Assembly (NCBI GenBank): GCA_028673005.1
Contig: CM054113.1
Location: forward strand, 206,389,504 to 206,453,503
Direction of reading: 5' to 3'
From: Tanypteryx hageni
Lineage: Eukaryota > Arthropoda > Insecta > Odonata > Petaluridae
Length of the DNA: 64,000 nucleotides
Below, piece by piece: positions 12,389 through 23,354 of the stretch. The position numbers were made by a program, and so were the translations under genes. Numbering within the stretch: the stretch's first letter is position 1; the number at the start of each line of letters is the position of its first letter. Below the pieces are notes generated by a model that worked only from the letters and a program-made list of their open reading frames with translations, made no database searches and had not been told where the DNA came from.

Positions 12389-13319
12389 TTGTGTTTATAT
12401 GTTTATGGGTATGTTCCGTTTTCATTACCAAACGAATGTATCGAATGACCTCAAATTTGGCATGTAAGTGTATTTTTACCAGGAAAGAGACATAGACTAT
12501 ATTTTGTTGACATTCGAGGTCAATGGAGGTTGTTTTATGCTAAAATTGGCAGTTTCTACCCGTTCGCCGAGACGTATGCATGTGAATTTTATAACTCATC
12601 GACTAAAGAAAGTATAAACAAAAGAAGATCTTATTTTAACCACAATAAAGAGTAATTCATGGTGATAGGACTTTTTAATCAATTCGCTTGACCTTTGACC
12701 TACTAATTTGCCTTTTTAAATACGTATAAAATTGGACATTTTGTTGTAAATAATGAATCTCTCAGAAAAAATTGAAGCATAAAAATCGAATATTTTTTAT
12801 CGTTTATATACTTAGTCTTGGATCCGAGCAACTCCGGGTACTTCTGCTAGTTTTCCATAAAAATAATAATATGTTAACTTGCGAGCGCAACATATTGGAG
12901 AAGGCCGGCTTTACAACTTAAAAACAATGCCCATTAAAGTTGGAAAATTGACACGCGGAAAGAAGGGAGATAGGATATTTATGTTAGACCCGCGCGATTT
13001 CGTTTGTGATCGGAAGCGAATTAAATTAGGCGGGTTTTAGGCCCACTGTGGTAGGGGAAGGGATTTAAAGAGTTATGCAGCAGTCGGAGAAATAAAGTGG
13101 GAGGTGCGCCGCGCTTCGTGCGGGCCGAATGCACTCCCGTTGTGAGCGGGAGGTTTAGGAGGAACGTAAATCCGCTAGCTACGCGCTGGAGAAGGGCTCG
13201 AGAGGAAGCTAATGTATATTTAGGACTTAATAAAAGTGAAATCGATTCGGGGATAAAGCTCCTTTTTCCCTCCTTACGAACGAGAATTGGAAGGAAAAGG
13301 CTCGCGCGTAAGCATTTTT
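12389..13319. other. No gene recognised
   Basis: AT-rich to mixed sequence. A short plus-strand frame at 13097-13321 has no recognisable homology. I see no repeat structure here. Confidence 0.4.
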
Positions 13320-14000
13320 AGAACAATCGAACGGTTAATAGAAGCGAAGAAACAAGAATAAGTAAAGAGAAATGAGAACGATAGAGAGAGAGACGGATGG
13401 AGAGTGGGCGGAGAGACAGAGAGAGGGTACGATTATCGATGAGGAGGAAGAGGATGAAAGGGTAAGTAGAATAGTAGATGGGACTGGAGGGTAAGTAAAC
13501 TGGTTTGGGAGATTGGAATGAGTTGATGATGGAAAAGGAAGTGGGAGGTTGAAAATGGAAGGAGGTGGAGGGGAAATGAAGTAGTGGAGGAGGTATGGTG
13601 GCGAAGGGGAGGAATTCGAGTATGGCGAGAAGAGTAAGATTAGAGATAGGAACAACAGTAGGAATAAGTGATAGGTGTAGGGTTGGAATAGGAATATGAA
13701 TAGGAGTGGGATTATGAATAGGAGTAGTATTAGGAACATGACTAGAAACAAAAGTTGAAGTGAGAGTAAGAGTAGGGATATGAACAGGTGTAGGAATATA
13801 AATAAGAACAGGAGTTAGACTGAGTAGAAATATTAACAAGAATAGAAACATGAGTAGAAATTGTAGAAGAAATAGTAGTGGGAACATGAACGGCAGTGGG
13901 AATAGAAGTAGAAACACGAGTAGGAATTGGAGTAAGAACCTGAACAGGAGTAGATACAGGCATTGGAAAAGGAGGATTATCATGAATGAGTGAGGGAACA
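13320..14000. repeat. Purine-rich degenerate hexamer repeat region
   Basis: The plus strand is strongly A/G-rich. From about 13640 to 13980 it is built from GGAATA/GGAGTA/GAATAG-like hexamers with drifted units. The minus strand therefore encodes long Phe/Leu/Ser/Pro-rich open frames (for example 13318-14238). I regard these as by-products of the repeat, not as a membrane protein gene. Confidence 0.7.
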
Positions 14001-15840
14001 TACATTGGAATAGGCCCGGGAAAGAGGCATGTAACGAGAATGAGTTGAAATTCCAAAGATTGAGTATAATTGCAAGATATACGTAGTGTGTACTAATACT
14101 CCTACTCGTGTTTTCTCTCCACTCTCCCGTTCCACTATTCCAATCCAATAGCCCAAATATTTCTCCTTCACAATATACGTATAATCCATTCGCCCTTCCC
14201 CTCTCACAGTTCGTTGCAGCGCTCCATCCTGGTTTCATCTCTTCCCCGCTTTTCTACCTCCAATCGCTAAAATCGGTATAAATAAAGCGTGTTTCCGATA
14301 GTAAAAATATTTTGCCTATTCTATAAGTAAATGTAGAACTGAACTTTGGCTCGGATAAGTATAGAATACGATGGAGAGATCTTTGATAATTCATAGCCGA
14401 AAACAAAAACATTCAAGTTTAACTTCAAAACGTGGAAATTTTGCCTTCATTTATTCACAATTTTCTGGATATGGCCGGAAGTCATATTTGAAATATTTTG
14501 GAAAAATATATTCTATGAATAAGCATTATATAAAAAATATGAATGTTTATCGAAAGATTTTCATTGTAGTATTATTTTGGCGCCTCTTTCAAGAGGCGCC
14601 TCGCCAGCTAGTCTATCCGCACGACTCTGCACCTCAGCTCAAATGCTATTGCTCTAATAGTAAAACCTTACCGTCAAAAGTAAAATTAAAGAAATTCATT
14701 CGCGATTTTTTTATCTATTGATAATGATAATCGATCGGAACATTTTGAAATGCGAAAGAGAATCAAAGCTGAGCGCCTTTTTTTCTTGCGTCGGTCGGCT
14801 GGCTACTTGCTAGCTTGTTACAATGAGGAATAGAAAATCCTCAGCCGCAGGAAGATCTAAAGAAATATAAAGCAAAGGGAAGGTAAATAATTTAACCAAA
14901 ACCTTGGGGACGGTGCAGCAAGAGAACGTTAGCCGAGAAAAAACGAGTGTGTGTGCGTGCACCACTCGCGACGGCGCAGTTCTTCTGTTATCCGCCTCGA
15001 GGCTTATTTGCTGTTGCGGACGGAGCGCATCTATTATTAATGGATTTTTTTAACTTCCACGAGATTTAAAAGACCGATCAAGAGGTAAAGGGTAATGGAA
15101 CGGTGGCGGAAAGGGGAGGAGGGATTTGAGGGTGAGGAGGAGGATAGCTGAGGGCGAGAGATAGATGGAGAGGGTTAAATGGAATGGCGGGGGATTCGGA
15201 GTGGTCTTGAGCGTTTGGGAGAGGAGATAAGAGAGAATCGAGCGAAACAAAGCGAAGGCTTTGGTGTCTGTTATCTCCTCGACGTTCAATACTCAAAGAT
15301 GTTGATGAATACAAAAAATAATACTAGAGCGAGCGGAAGATTGATGAGCGCGCCGCTGGCAAAAAATTAAACGAAAAAAACAAATTCCGCTCTCACGTAC
15401 GGAACCGCGACGGGGACCGATAGAATTGAATCCATTGAATGCGAGTACTTTGAAGTGAAGTCAGAGACGAAAATGAAAGCTAAAAAATGTATGCGGGCAG
15501 CGCATTTGAATAGCCGAGTGAATGGTCCCGCAAATTGGTATTCGCGTCACGCGCCATAGAAGACGCGAGCGATGGGGAATAAAAGAAGTGACTGTTTTAA
15601 TAAAGGAGACGTTTTGAAGAAGGAGAAGAGAGAGAGAGAGAAACGACCGCTTCGACTACTTAGTCCAGCGGAAAATAACCTAAAACCCTTAAGGCTACCG
15701 AGACAGTGGTGGATACACGGAGTATGCGGAAGAGTTCAGGTGAGATAGGGAACGAGGTAAGGGTTGGAGGAGAAAGAAACGGTGGTTGTATCTATAGAGA
15801 AAGCTATAGTGCCTTAGGTAGTCTCTGAAAAAGAGAGGTA
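14001..15840. other. No gene recognised; purine-rich patches
   Basis: Apart from the hairpin at 14579-14600, this stretch holds only mixed sequence and GA-rich patches (15080-15180 and 15610-15645). Open frames such as 14371-14721 lack recognisable domains. Confidence 0.4.
14579..14600. other. Perfect 10-bp-stem inverted repeat
   Basis: GGCGCCTCTT and AAGAGGCGCC are separated by TC, giving a perfect GC-rich hairpin in AT-rich surroundings. Function is unknown. It could be the centre of a decayed foldback element or a cruciform-prone site. Confidence 0.7.
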
Positions 15841-15849
15841 ATAAAAGGA

Positions 15850-17762
15850 GAATGAAATGGGAGATGATATGTGTTTATCGATGTGTATTTCCTTATATTG
15901 ATGACTTATGTACTTATTCTGAATCTTCTGAGGCACACCTGGACCATATCGGCAAGGTAATGCAGAGACTTCGTCAAGTTGCTCTCACTGTCCATCCAGA
16001 CAAAATGAAAGTTGCTCAGTCAGCTGTTAACTTCTTGGGGCATCAAATAACATGTGGTACCCTGCAGATAGATTCAGAGTGAATCAAGCCCATAACAAAT
16101 TTTCCTGTGCCTACCTCACTGAAACAGGTTGTTTCCTTTCTTGGTGTGTCAGGTTTTTATTCAAAATTTAAATGCTCTGAGGAGAAAGAATGCTTCATTT
16201 CATTGGACAGATTCTCATAATGATTCTTTCATGAAGCTTAAAAATGTCTTGTCCTCTCCTCCAGCACTACATCTGCCTAACTTTAATGAAGATTTTCATC
16301 TCTTTGTGGATGCTAGCAACATAGCTCTGGGGGCCACTTTAAACCGGTTGCTTATGCTAGCAAAACACTTAATACTCATGAGTCTTCTCTATCAACTTAT
16401 GAATTGTTTTGCAACTCAAAAATTTAAACCATACCTACAAGTGAGACCATTTCATTTATATACTGATAATGCTGCTCTTACTTGGCTTTTTAATCACCCT
16501 AAACAATTAGGTAAAATTGGTCATATGGTTTTAAAGCTGTCTTGTTTTCATTCTACAATTCACCATGTATCTGCTTCTCAGAATAGGGCTGCTGATTGCT
16601 TATCTCGGGTTAGAATCTTGGATCACCACTCCAATCCAACCCCCATTCATATTTCTTGTTTATTGCAACATGTACCATTGCCTTTATGAATATTCGCCTT
16701 CATCAGGCTTCAGACAGAGACATTTGCAAGATAATAGAGCAAAATCAGGTCAGGGAAAACTATTCCTAATTATTCTTTACAAGGTGACTTATTACATCAC
16801 CATTCTCTTGGCGGCTCTAAGAAACCTCCTCTTGCTTTGAGAGAAATAATTTTCCAATATTTTCATTGTTTGCCTATTGGTGATCATTTAGGCAGTGCCA
16901 AAACCTATGATAAAATTTCCCGTGGGTTCTGGTGGTTAGATATGAGAGCAGATGATTCCAAAAGGGTTCAAAGTTGTCATGACTCAAATAACTAAACCCA
17001 GGAACCGTTTACCCAAGGTCGTCATTCTGCTAATTTTTCCACTTATCTTTGGGAGAAAATATTTATTGATTTTGTTGGTCCATTGTCTAGGAGTAAATTT
17101 GGTCACTTTTATGCTTTAACCATAATTGATGACTTCAGTAAATTTGTAATTATTCAACTTGTTAGAAATTCAACAGCTAAAGCTGCAGTTGACATCCTGA
17201 CCAGGTTGGTTTTTCTAAATTTGGTGTTCCCAAATATATTGTTTTAGATAATGCCACCTCTTTTAAATCTAAATTATTCTATGACATGTATTTTAGCCTA
17301 GGAATTAAACATATTTATACTGCCCCCTATTATCTCAGGCCTAACCATGCAGAGAGAATGCATATAAATCTGAAATTTGCCCTATCTGCCTTTACACGTG
17401 ATGCCCATAATAATTGGGATTTATTCCTACTTTCACTTACATTCGCTTTTAACTCAGCTAAACATTTTTCTACTGGTGTTTTGCCTGCTAAGATATTTTT
17501 GGGTCGTGAGCTACCTCATCCTTTGTTGCTTCAATGGGAATTGCCAAGTGAGTTGGCATCAGCTGATTGCAACTCAGTTTCTGGTCAGGAACTTTGGATG
17601 AAGGCGTCAAATAATTTGGCCAAATCACAACAGCATATTGCTAGCAAATATAATGCTAGACTTACTCCACAAGCCTTTTCACCAAATGAACAGGTTGTGT
17701 TCAAGGTTGTTCCCAAAGTTTCGAAATCGAATCAAGTTTCTGCCAAAATCTCTCCAAATTGA
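15850..17762 (+). pseudogene. Degenerate Ty3/Gypsy-like pol (RT end, RNase H, integrase)
   Basis: Retroelement polyprotein pieces appear in order. The RT catalytic YIDD box is at about 15894. It is followed by an HLDHIGKVMQRL-like stretch and NFLGH near 16030. RNase H has FVDASNIALGA near 16300 and YTDNAALTWL near 16460. The integrase has a zinc-binding-like region near 16850-16990, a FIDFVGPLSRSKFG core start near 17065, and an AERMHINLKF block near 17345. Stops and frameshifts interrupt it (for example TGA near 16080). Gag, protease and the RT N-terminus are absent, so the copy is 5'-truncated. Order RT-RNaseH-INT is that of Ty3/Gypsy. The exact clade cannot be told. Confidence 0.85.
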
Positions 17763-18717
17763 TGTCGTATAGCAAGTTTTAGCCAAGTTAAGAAATATTT
17801 TGATGCCATTAAGCAATAATTTTTTATTTTCAATTATCACGTGTCAATGTTATTTAAACTATGAAATATTTTGCTGCCATAAGATAATATATGTCATTCT
17901 CACTTATCTCATACCAATGTTAATCAAATTAAGGAATATTATGTTGGTATGAAGTAACAGTTTGACATTTTTGGCTTTTTATGTTAATTAATAACCAATT
18001 GTATACAAATGTTCATAATGATTGTTAGCATTGCAACCAGCCCCCAGATGCAAATCTGGTAAAATAGATTGATTGATTTTCCATGAAACTGCTAAAAGCA
18101 GGTAGATATCCAGGCTTCATAAATGATATCCAGACATTGCATGAAATTCTTATTGTTTAATCTAACCTATCCATGCATTTTTTTGTTTGTTGGTAATAAT
18201 TACCAGGGTTATTGTAAATTAGCTCCAATTGGGCTAGGATACTTTAAAATATCTCTATCCATGTACTATATGCAATAGAAACTTCACTGTGATTTTTTTG
18301 TTTAATTTTAATTATACTGTGAATTTTTGGGGCTCTACTTTTACAATGTGAGGGATGCATAATTTGTATACCGGCTGCCCAATTATTTATTCTCTTTTGT
18401 ACGTTCTAAACTATTGGGTCAATGACAGAGTTGGCATATTTCTTTCATCGGTCTCATCTAATGATTACTTTGTTTCATTTATGCCATTGGAAAATTATAT
18501 TTCCTCTTATAATTAATCTGTAACTTTGTATTAATATTGTGTTATTGTACTCTTGAACTGTGGTGATCATTCCCAACTGCGTATTTTAAACTTAGTGTGA
18601 CCTGTGCTTCGAGAAGATGCACCTGTAGACTCTCCAGTGAGACTTTAGTTTGAAAGACGCATATCAGGCCGGGCCTATCCAGAGTGAGTGAACTCATCAA
18701 AAGTGGGGGGAGGGGGA
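17763..18717 (+). mobile_element. Gypsy 3' non-coding tail ending in a polypurine tract
   Basis: AT-rich sequence follows the integrase remnant. It contains two or three loosely similar copies of AATATTTTGATGCCATTAAG-like text (17790-17960). The stretch ends in a G/A run at 18701-18717 that immediately precedes TGTAGCATTTTAGCC. That is how a polypurine tract abuts a 3' LTR. Confidence 0.5.
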
Positions 18718-19455
18718 TGTAGCATTTTAGCCTCCTAGATTTTTTCGTGTTCGCCAGACGTTTTTGTGTTCGAATTCTAGCAAAGCACGAACTCCAGCAA
18801 ACGCTCGTACGACTGCATATGCGCGTATTTCCGAGTTTCTAACTTTATAGGCAGCCGATATTAGCCCAGAAGAGAACACTACAATCGCGCTAATAGACCA
18901 ATCAACTTCTGCGAGAGGTACGCCTTCATCTCGAGAAGAGATCGAACCAAGGGAGTTTGAATGTGGCAACGTCGGTGAGCAGAACCAGAGGGCTGCGAGG
19001 TTAGGAGTGAGAAAACTGCGACGGTCACGAATGGAAGCAGAGGCTTGAGGAGAGACCGCGCGGAGAAGGTCGAGCAGAGAACGGCAGGGCACTGGCGAGG
19101 AAGTCAGGATAAGGCGAGAGCAGCCGGCGAGATTTCTACCTCCATCCAAGTGCAATTTTCGTATCGTTTATTATCCCTCCAAAGTGAACAATCCTATTGA
19201 GTATTTTTCTTGTATATTTCTATTATGTATTATTTGATTCTAATATATTTGTAGGCATTTTGCCGGTCACGTTACCATTGTGTTATAGTCGACTGTCTTG
19301 TGTCAGCACCAGTGTTATTTTAAAAGGGTTTGTTTAAATCTTAAGTATCTTGTGAATTATGAGAGAGTAATGTGAATGGGACAGTACGTCTGATACTTCA
19401 CAAAGGACAGAAACGCCGAGTATTGTATTAAAGTTTCATCGAAGTCGGACTGTCG
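18718..19455 (+). mobile_element. Candidate 3' LTR of the Gypsy element (right edge unresolved)
   Basis: The left edge TGTAGC directly follows a polypurine tract, as expected for an LTR. No second copy is present in the window because the element is 5'-truncated, so the right edge cannot be fixed. It may lie near the duplicated block at 19392-19454. Open frames on the minus strand here (18727-19155) have no recognisable family. Confidence 0.4.
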
Positions 19456-19553
19456 TTACTGTAAAATACTTTTTCTTTCACTTCTGTTTGATACTTCACA
19501 AAGGTCAAAAACGCCAAGAAATATAATTATACTTTCATCGAAGTCGGACTGTC
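19392..19553. repeat. Imperfect direct duplication, 98-bp spacing
   Basis: Two related blocks, 19392-19454 and 19490-19553, both begin GATACTTCACAAAGG and both end TTTCATCGAAGTCGGACTGT plus C. The middles have diverged, while the two ends are strongly conserved. Confidence 0.75.
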
Positions 19554-19767
19554 TTATGGCGATTTATATAGCAAATTGAGAGAATTGTAATGTAGTTCAC
19601 GTGACTTCCATCGCAACTCCACACAGCATCCGGCCGATGGGACAAACGTAGTTCATGCGGCCTCCGTATGATGGCGCTTACGCTTACGTGTAGTGTCTGC
19701 ATAGCGCGCTTGCAATATAGCCTTTCCCTCTCCCAGTTTTTGTCGCCATATTATCAATGTGATTCAC

Positions 19768-20258
19768 CCATATATACTCGTGTATAACACGCAGAGGTCA
19801 AAAAGTAAGGGTGCGCGTTATACTCGGGTAACACTTTTGTGCAGTTAAAATAAAAAATTAAAGTGTACCTAACTCGCACCAAATTCTCACTTTTTGGGTG
19901 AATTGAGGGGAAGCCACACTAATTATCGATAATCCAGCTTATACATATACTAATTAAATGTATTAAACACCTAATTACTTCCTTACTAATTGTATGTTCA
20001 TCCTCTCCAAATATTCCACATTTCACTAGCTGATTCCCGCAAAATCGCCTGGTAGACTTCCCGCAAAACACGAATCGAAAACAAAAACAGTATATGTATA
20101 CGCAAATTGAAATAATTATTTTAGTTAATGAATATATTATATATAATTAACGATATAAGTAATTTATACCCATATAATTCATCTTCCTCATTATCTTCAG
20201 CACCAAATAACTATGCGGTATACACGCAAGCGCGTTATACACGAGTATATACGGTATA
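19768..20258. mobile_element. MITE with about 20-bp terminal inverted repeats
   Basis: The left end TATATACTCGTGTATAAC (19771-19788) is repeated in inverted orientation near 20234-20251, where the text reads GTTATACACGAGTATATA. Internal sequence is non-coding and AT-rich. I could not settle the target duplication because both flanks are TA-rich. A TA-target (Tc1/mariner-type) element is likely. Confidence 0.65.
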
Positions 20259-20529
20259 GTATATACACGGTCATTGCGTAATTTTACATCTTTTTCGGCT
20301 TGTACGTATACACAGACCTTTTTAGCAAAGGTATAAGAATTCGCCGAAGGAATCCGTTAATATCAGCAAAAGTATCCCTCCATCACTATAATACCTTCTT
20401 TGTGAACTAATTCAGATATCCGCTTAATATTTTCCTCCACATCCGACGAAGGGGATCGGTCTGTTGGCAAGACTGACGCCGACGGGTCAGAATTTGGTGT
20501 AGGAGCTAAGAGAAACTGCAGGACCAACA

Positions 20530-20700
20530 CAGGGGTCGGTAACCTTTTTAACAAGAAATGCCACATCTTAGGTTCGTTTCGTTTCCACCATGAGCGCCTG
20601 TTAGCTTCGGTCTGTCCGTCCGTCTGTCCGCATGTTCGTTCTCGGCTTCTAAAGAACGAATTTTCATGAAATTTCATAGACAATAATAAATTCACATAAA
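20530..20700. mobile_element. Solo hAT-like terminus plus TCTGTCCG-repeat motif
   Basis: CAGGGGTCGGTAACC at 20530 resembles the terminal repeat of GTF2IRD2/ZBED-type hAT elements; compare the inverted copy at 53386-53409. Next to it (20608-20632) is a run of TCTGTCCG units, followed by text such as TTCATGAAATTTCATAG. No partner end was found. Confidence 0.4.
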
Positions 20701-21530
20701 TGAATCTCGTAAGACAATCATTTTACTGGTGACAAAAAATGAACTTTCCGTGATATCTCGTAAGGTATTGGTTATATTAAAATAGTTTTCAAATATAACT
20801 TGTAGAACTTGTAACGTAGAGTATTTCTTTTCCTATACGTTTTTATCGTAGGAGCGGTCGTTATCAAGAAAATAAAACAAGAAAGCCTTAATTCGAGTTG
20901 AACTTAGAAAATTTCTTGCAAGGTTACTTCATTTTCATTGCTAACATAAACGAACAATATCAAGTTCTAAAACGTTTATATAATCATTTCTTTCAAATAC
21001 TACTCCATTGCAGTAACGCGCCTATTTGTGATACGATGTACACTTTCCTAAGTTGCTCAAATTATGTACAACATGCAACATAAGAAGATTCGCAGTCATT
21101 GGCGGACCCGGGTGGGACGATAGGGGCGATCGCCTCCCCCCTCCCCTTAACGTTTCCATTGTTTTACTTCTTTCTATTGTCTCTGTAAAACAAACATTTT
21201 TTCCCTCTATTTTGTATCTCTGTAAAACAAACATTTCTTCTAATAATAGGTGGTACTTCCATTTTTCTGCAATTTCTATTAAAATAATTTACGAAACCAA
21301 TTTCGTTCGGAGTGGTTTTAGTTGTTTAAACAGGGATAGTTGCTGTCGGAAGCCGCACGCAAAGCCCATAAAGATCCGCATACGGCTCAGGAGCCTCAGG
21401 TGTCCGATCCCTGGTCCAAAGGAAGAGAGAGGTTTTTGGAGTGGTAGGGTAGGATAAGAAGCAGAGTGAGAGAGAGATATATAGCGAGAATAATGTGGAT
21501 CGAGATACGAGAAATGATCCGCGGTGTATT
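20700..21530. other. No gene recognised
   Basis: AT-rich sequence with a short internal repeat: a TCTGTAAAACAAACATTT block occurs twice near 21180-21240. No coding signal is convincing. Confidence 0.4.
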
Positions 21531-21870
21531 CAACAGCCCTCTTCCTTCTTCCCCCATCCTCTCATACCTTTCCTTCCTTTCGCTTCCCCCTCCTCCTCTG
21601 CTTCCGCACCCTTTTCGTCCTCCCACTCCTTCCTTCCTCCCCAAACCCTCCTCTTTCCACGCTCCTCCTCTCGCGAAACCAACCACGCGCGCCACTCAAG
21701 AGGCTTTTTAAATATACAGAGGCAGAGGTCGCGGCATTAATATATTATTGCGCCGTCCTCCTCCCACCCCATACGCACGACGGAACTCTTTTGTTTCTCG
21801 CGGCGTCGAGGAGAATGCGTTCTGGGAGTCACGCCTCGCGTCCCCTTCGAGACCTTCCCTCCTCCCTCAG
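21530..21870. repeat. Polypyrimidine/CpG-rich block upstream of candidate exon
   Basis: C/T-rich text with CpG-containing stretches (21660-21850), compositionally like 1-4720. It lies about 300 bases upstream of the candidate exon at 22131. Confidence 0.5.
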
Positions 21871-22130
21871 TTTAATTTAATTTGAGGAAATAACGTTTAT
21901 TAGCGTATCCTTTCGTAGGGATGGAAGGGGGGAGGTAGGAAATTCGAATGGAATCGAACTCGAATCCAATCGCTGATAATGGATTATCGATCGAGGTTTC
22001 CATTACGTCCGGACGACACGCGATCCGGGAAGATCGTCCCGATCGATCTTTAGCAAATGTTGACAAAGGATTAAACATTTGCAATTCAAAAACCTTCATT
22101 TCGTCTCAGCTTCCGTTTTTCGCGTTTCAG

Positions 22131-22198
22131 ATGCACGGTTATGATTGTATGAATTCGCCAAGCGATTCTTTTTTTTGCGACAACGGCGGAGCTGCTGG
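22131..22198 (+). CDS. Candidate protein-coding exon, unknown gene
   Basis: A 68-base segment is bounded by a strong acceptor (pyrimidine tract ending GCGTTTCAG at 22130) and a consensus donor GTGAGT at 22199. It is open only in the frame beginning with ATG at 22131 (MHGYDCMNSPSDSFFC...) and ends in phase 2. If 22130 is not used as an acceptor, the frame is open upstream to an ATG at 21948. Joining it to the next + strand exon at 36339 would shift that frame and stop after a few codons. It therefore probably belongs to another gene or another exon partner. I do not recognise the peptide. Confidence 0.35.
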
Positions 22199-22464
22199 GT
22201 GAGTCCTTAACTTCTGTTTCTATTTGGGTCCCGTAATGATAGGAGCGTTAATGAGTGCACATATGCATGTGTATTCCGGCGCGTTCTTTTTTTTTAAATG
22301 GTGGGAAGTTGCGATTTCTATTTTCGTCGTTTTCATTTCGTGAATAGAAACAATTATCATACTGAAAATTGAAGCCCACGGAATGTTTTAGAAGTTCCGG
22401 AAAGTGGAAAGGGCATACGGAGGGATGCAAGCGGAAATTTAATATTCTTTTACCGGAATTATAA

Positions 22465-22597
22465 AATCTAGCTCCCAATGTAAGGGTCGCGGGTTCGATT
22501 CCTGCCGAGAGCATGTTATGTGCTTGTTGTGTATCTATTATAACACGTGTAATTGGAGAAATCTGTTGGTGTTAAATAAATTATTATTATTATTCAG
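22465..22597 (+). mobile_element. tRNA-derived SINE fragment
   Basis: A pol III B box GGTTCGATTCC sits at 22492-22502 inside an intact T-arm: GCGGG, loop TTCGATT, CCTGC, at 22489-22505. It is followed by a unique body and an (ATT)n tail at about 22579-22595. No clear A box is visible, so the 5' part is missing or decayed. Confidence 0.6.
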
Positions 22598-22629
22598 AAT
22601 CGTATACTTCGTAGATTTTCTCGGAAAAT

Positions 22630-22745
22630 TACAGCAAAAACGTTTACAATTTCGTCCAAAATGTTTTTGGTCCAAAAGTTTCTTCGGCCTCGACGAGATG
22701 TTTATGGACCGAATGTCTTTGAGCCTAATGTCCTGGGACCCCACG
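22630..22745. repeat. Degenerate 15-16 base GGTCCAAATGT-like tandem repeat
   Basis: About six successive units share a G(G/A)(T/C)CCNAAATGT core, for example GTCCAAAATGT, GTCCAAAAGT, GACCGAATGT and GCCTAATGTCC. They run in the same orientation at roughly 15-20 base spacing. Related text occurs near 35190-35255. Confidence 0.55.
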
Positions 22746-23354
22746 ACTTACAGGCAGAATCCTGTTAGGCCGACTCCTCTACGTACTCCATAACTTCAAA
22801 TGTTGTTTTTTGGAAAACATAATCGTAAAGTCGAAGCGAAAATTCAGAGGATTATATTATTAGGAAACAATCGCACTATATATTTAACCTATCGCAAGTG
22901 AAGTTTTTATCCCTCTTTGAAAGTCTATAAATTTTATCATCGCTTTCTGAAAACTAAAACTATTTTTCATTTAACTCACCATTTATATTTGTATCTTAAC
23001 AATTTTTTATTCTGGAGTTTTGTGGCCGATCCTGAAACAAGAAAGATTTTTGGTCATAATTTTCAAGGTTTTACTAATGCTTCTCTTGAAATTGCTTTCT
23101 TACGCTGCCAACTCCTACCCTGCACGCCTTGCATCTCTGCACCATGCAATACTCCTTCGTCACACTTCCCCAGTTTTTTGGCACATAACCTCCGACTCCT
23201 ACTTCCCAACAGCCTTGGTTCTATTCGTGTTGTTTTGCTATGATTTATTTACAGTGATTGTTTCCTAAATCAGAGACATTAAATATTGAATGTTTAATCT
23301 CAGGAAATGGATTAGGGTTGCCAACTTTCAGTTATGAGAGCAAGGGACACGTTA
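22746..23354. other. No gene recognised
   Basis: AT-rich sequence up to the 3' edge of the RTE-like element. No domain, RNA gene or repeat could be supported. Confidence 0.4.

Noticed and set aside
13318..14238. 306-codon minus-strand frame resembling a hydrophobic membrane protein
   Set aside because: It is encoded by a purine-rich degenerate hexamer repeat. The Phe/Leu/Ser bias follows from the repeat, and other frames of the same strand are open too.
18727..19155. 142-codon minus-strand frame
   Set aside because: It lies within the candidate Gypsy LTR and shows no family resemblance; treated as a chance ORF.
22465..22510. A functional tRNA gene
   Set aside because: Only the T-arm and B box are recognisable. 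No acceptor stem or D-arm can be formed, and an (ATT)n tail follows, so it is a SINE.
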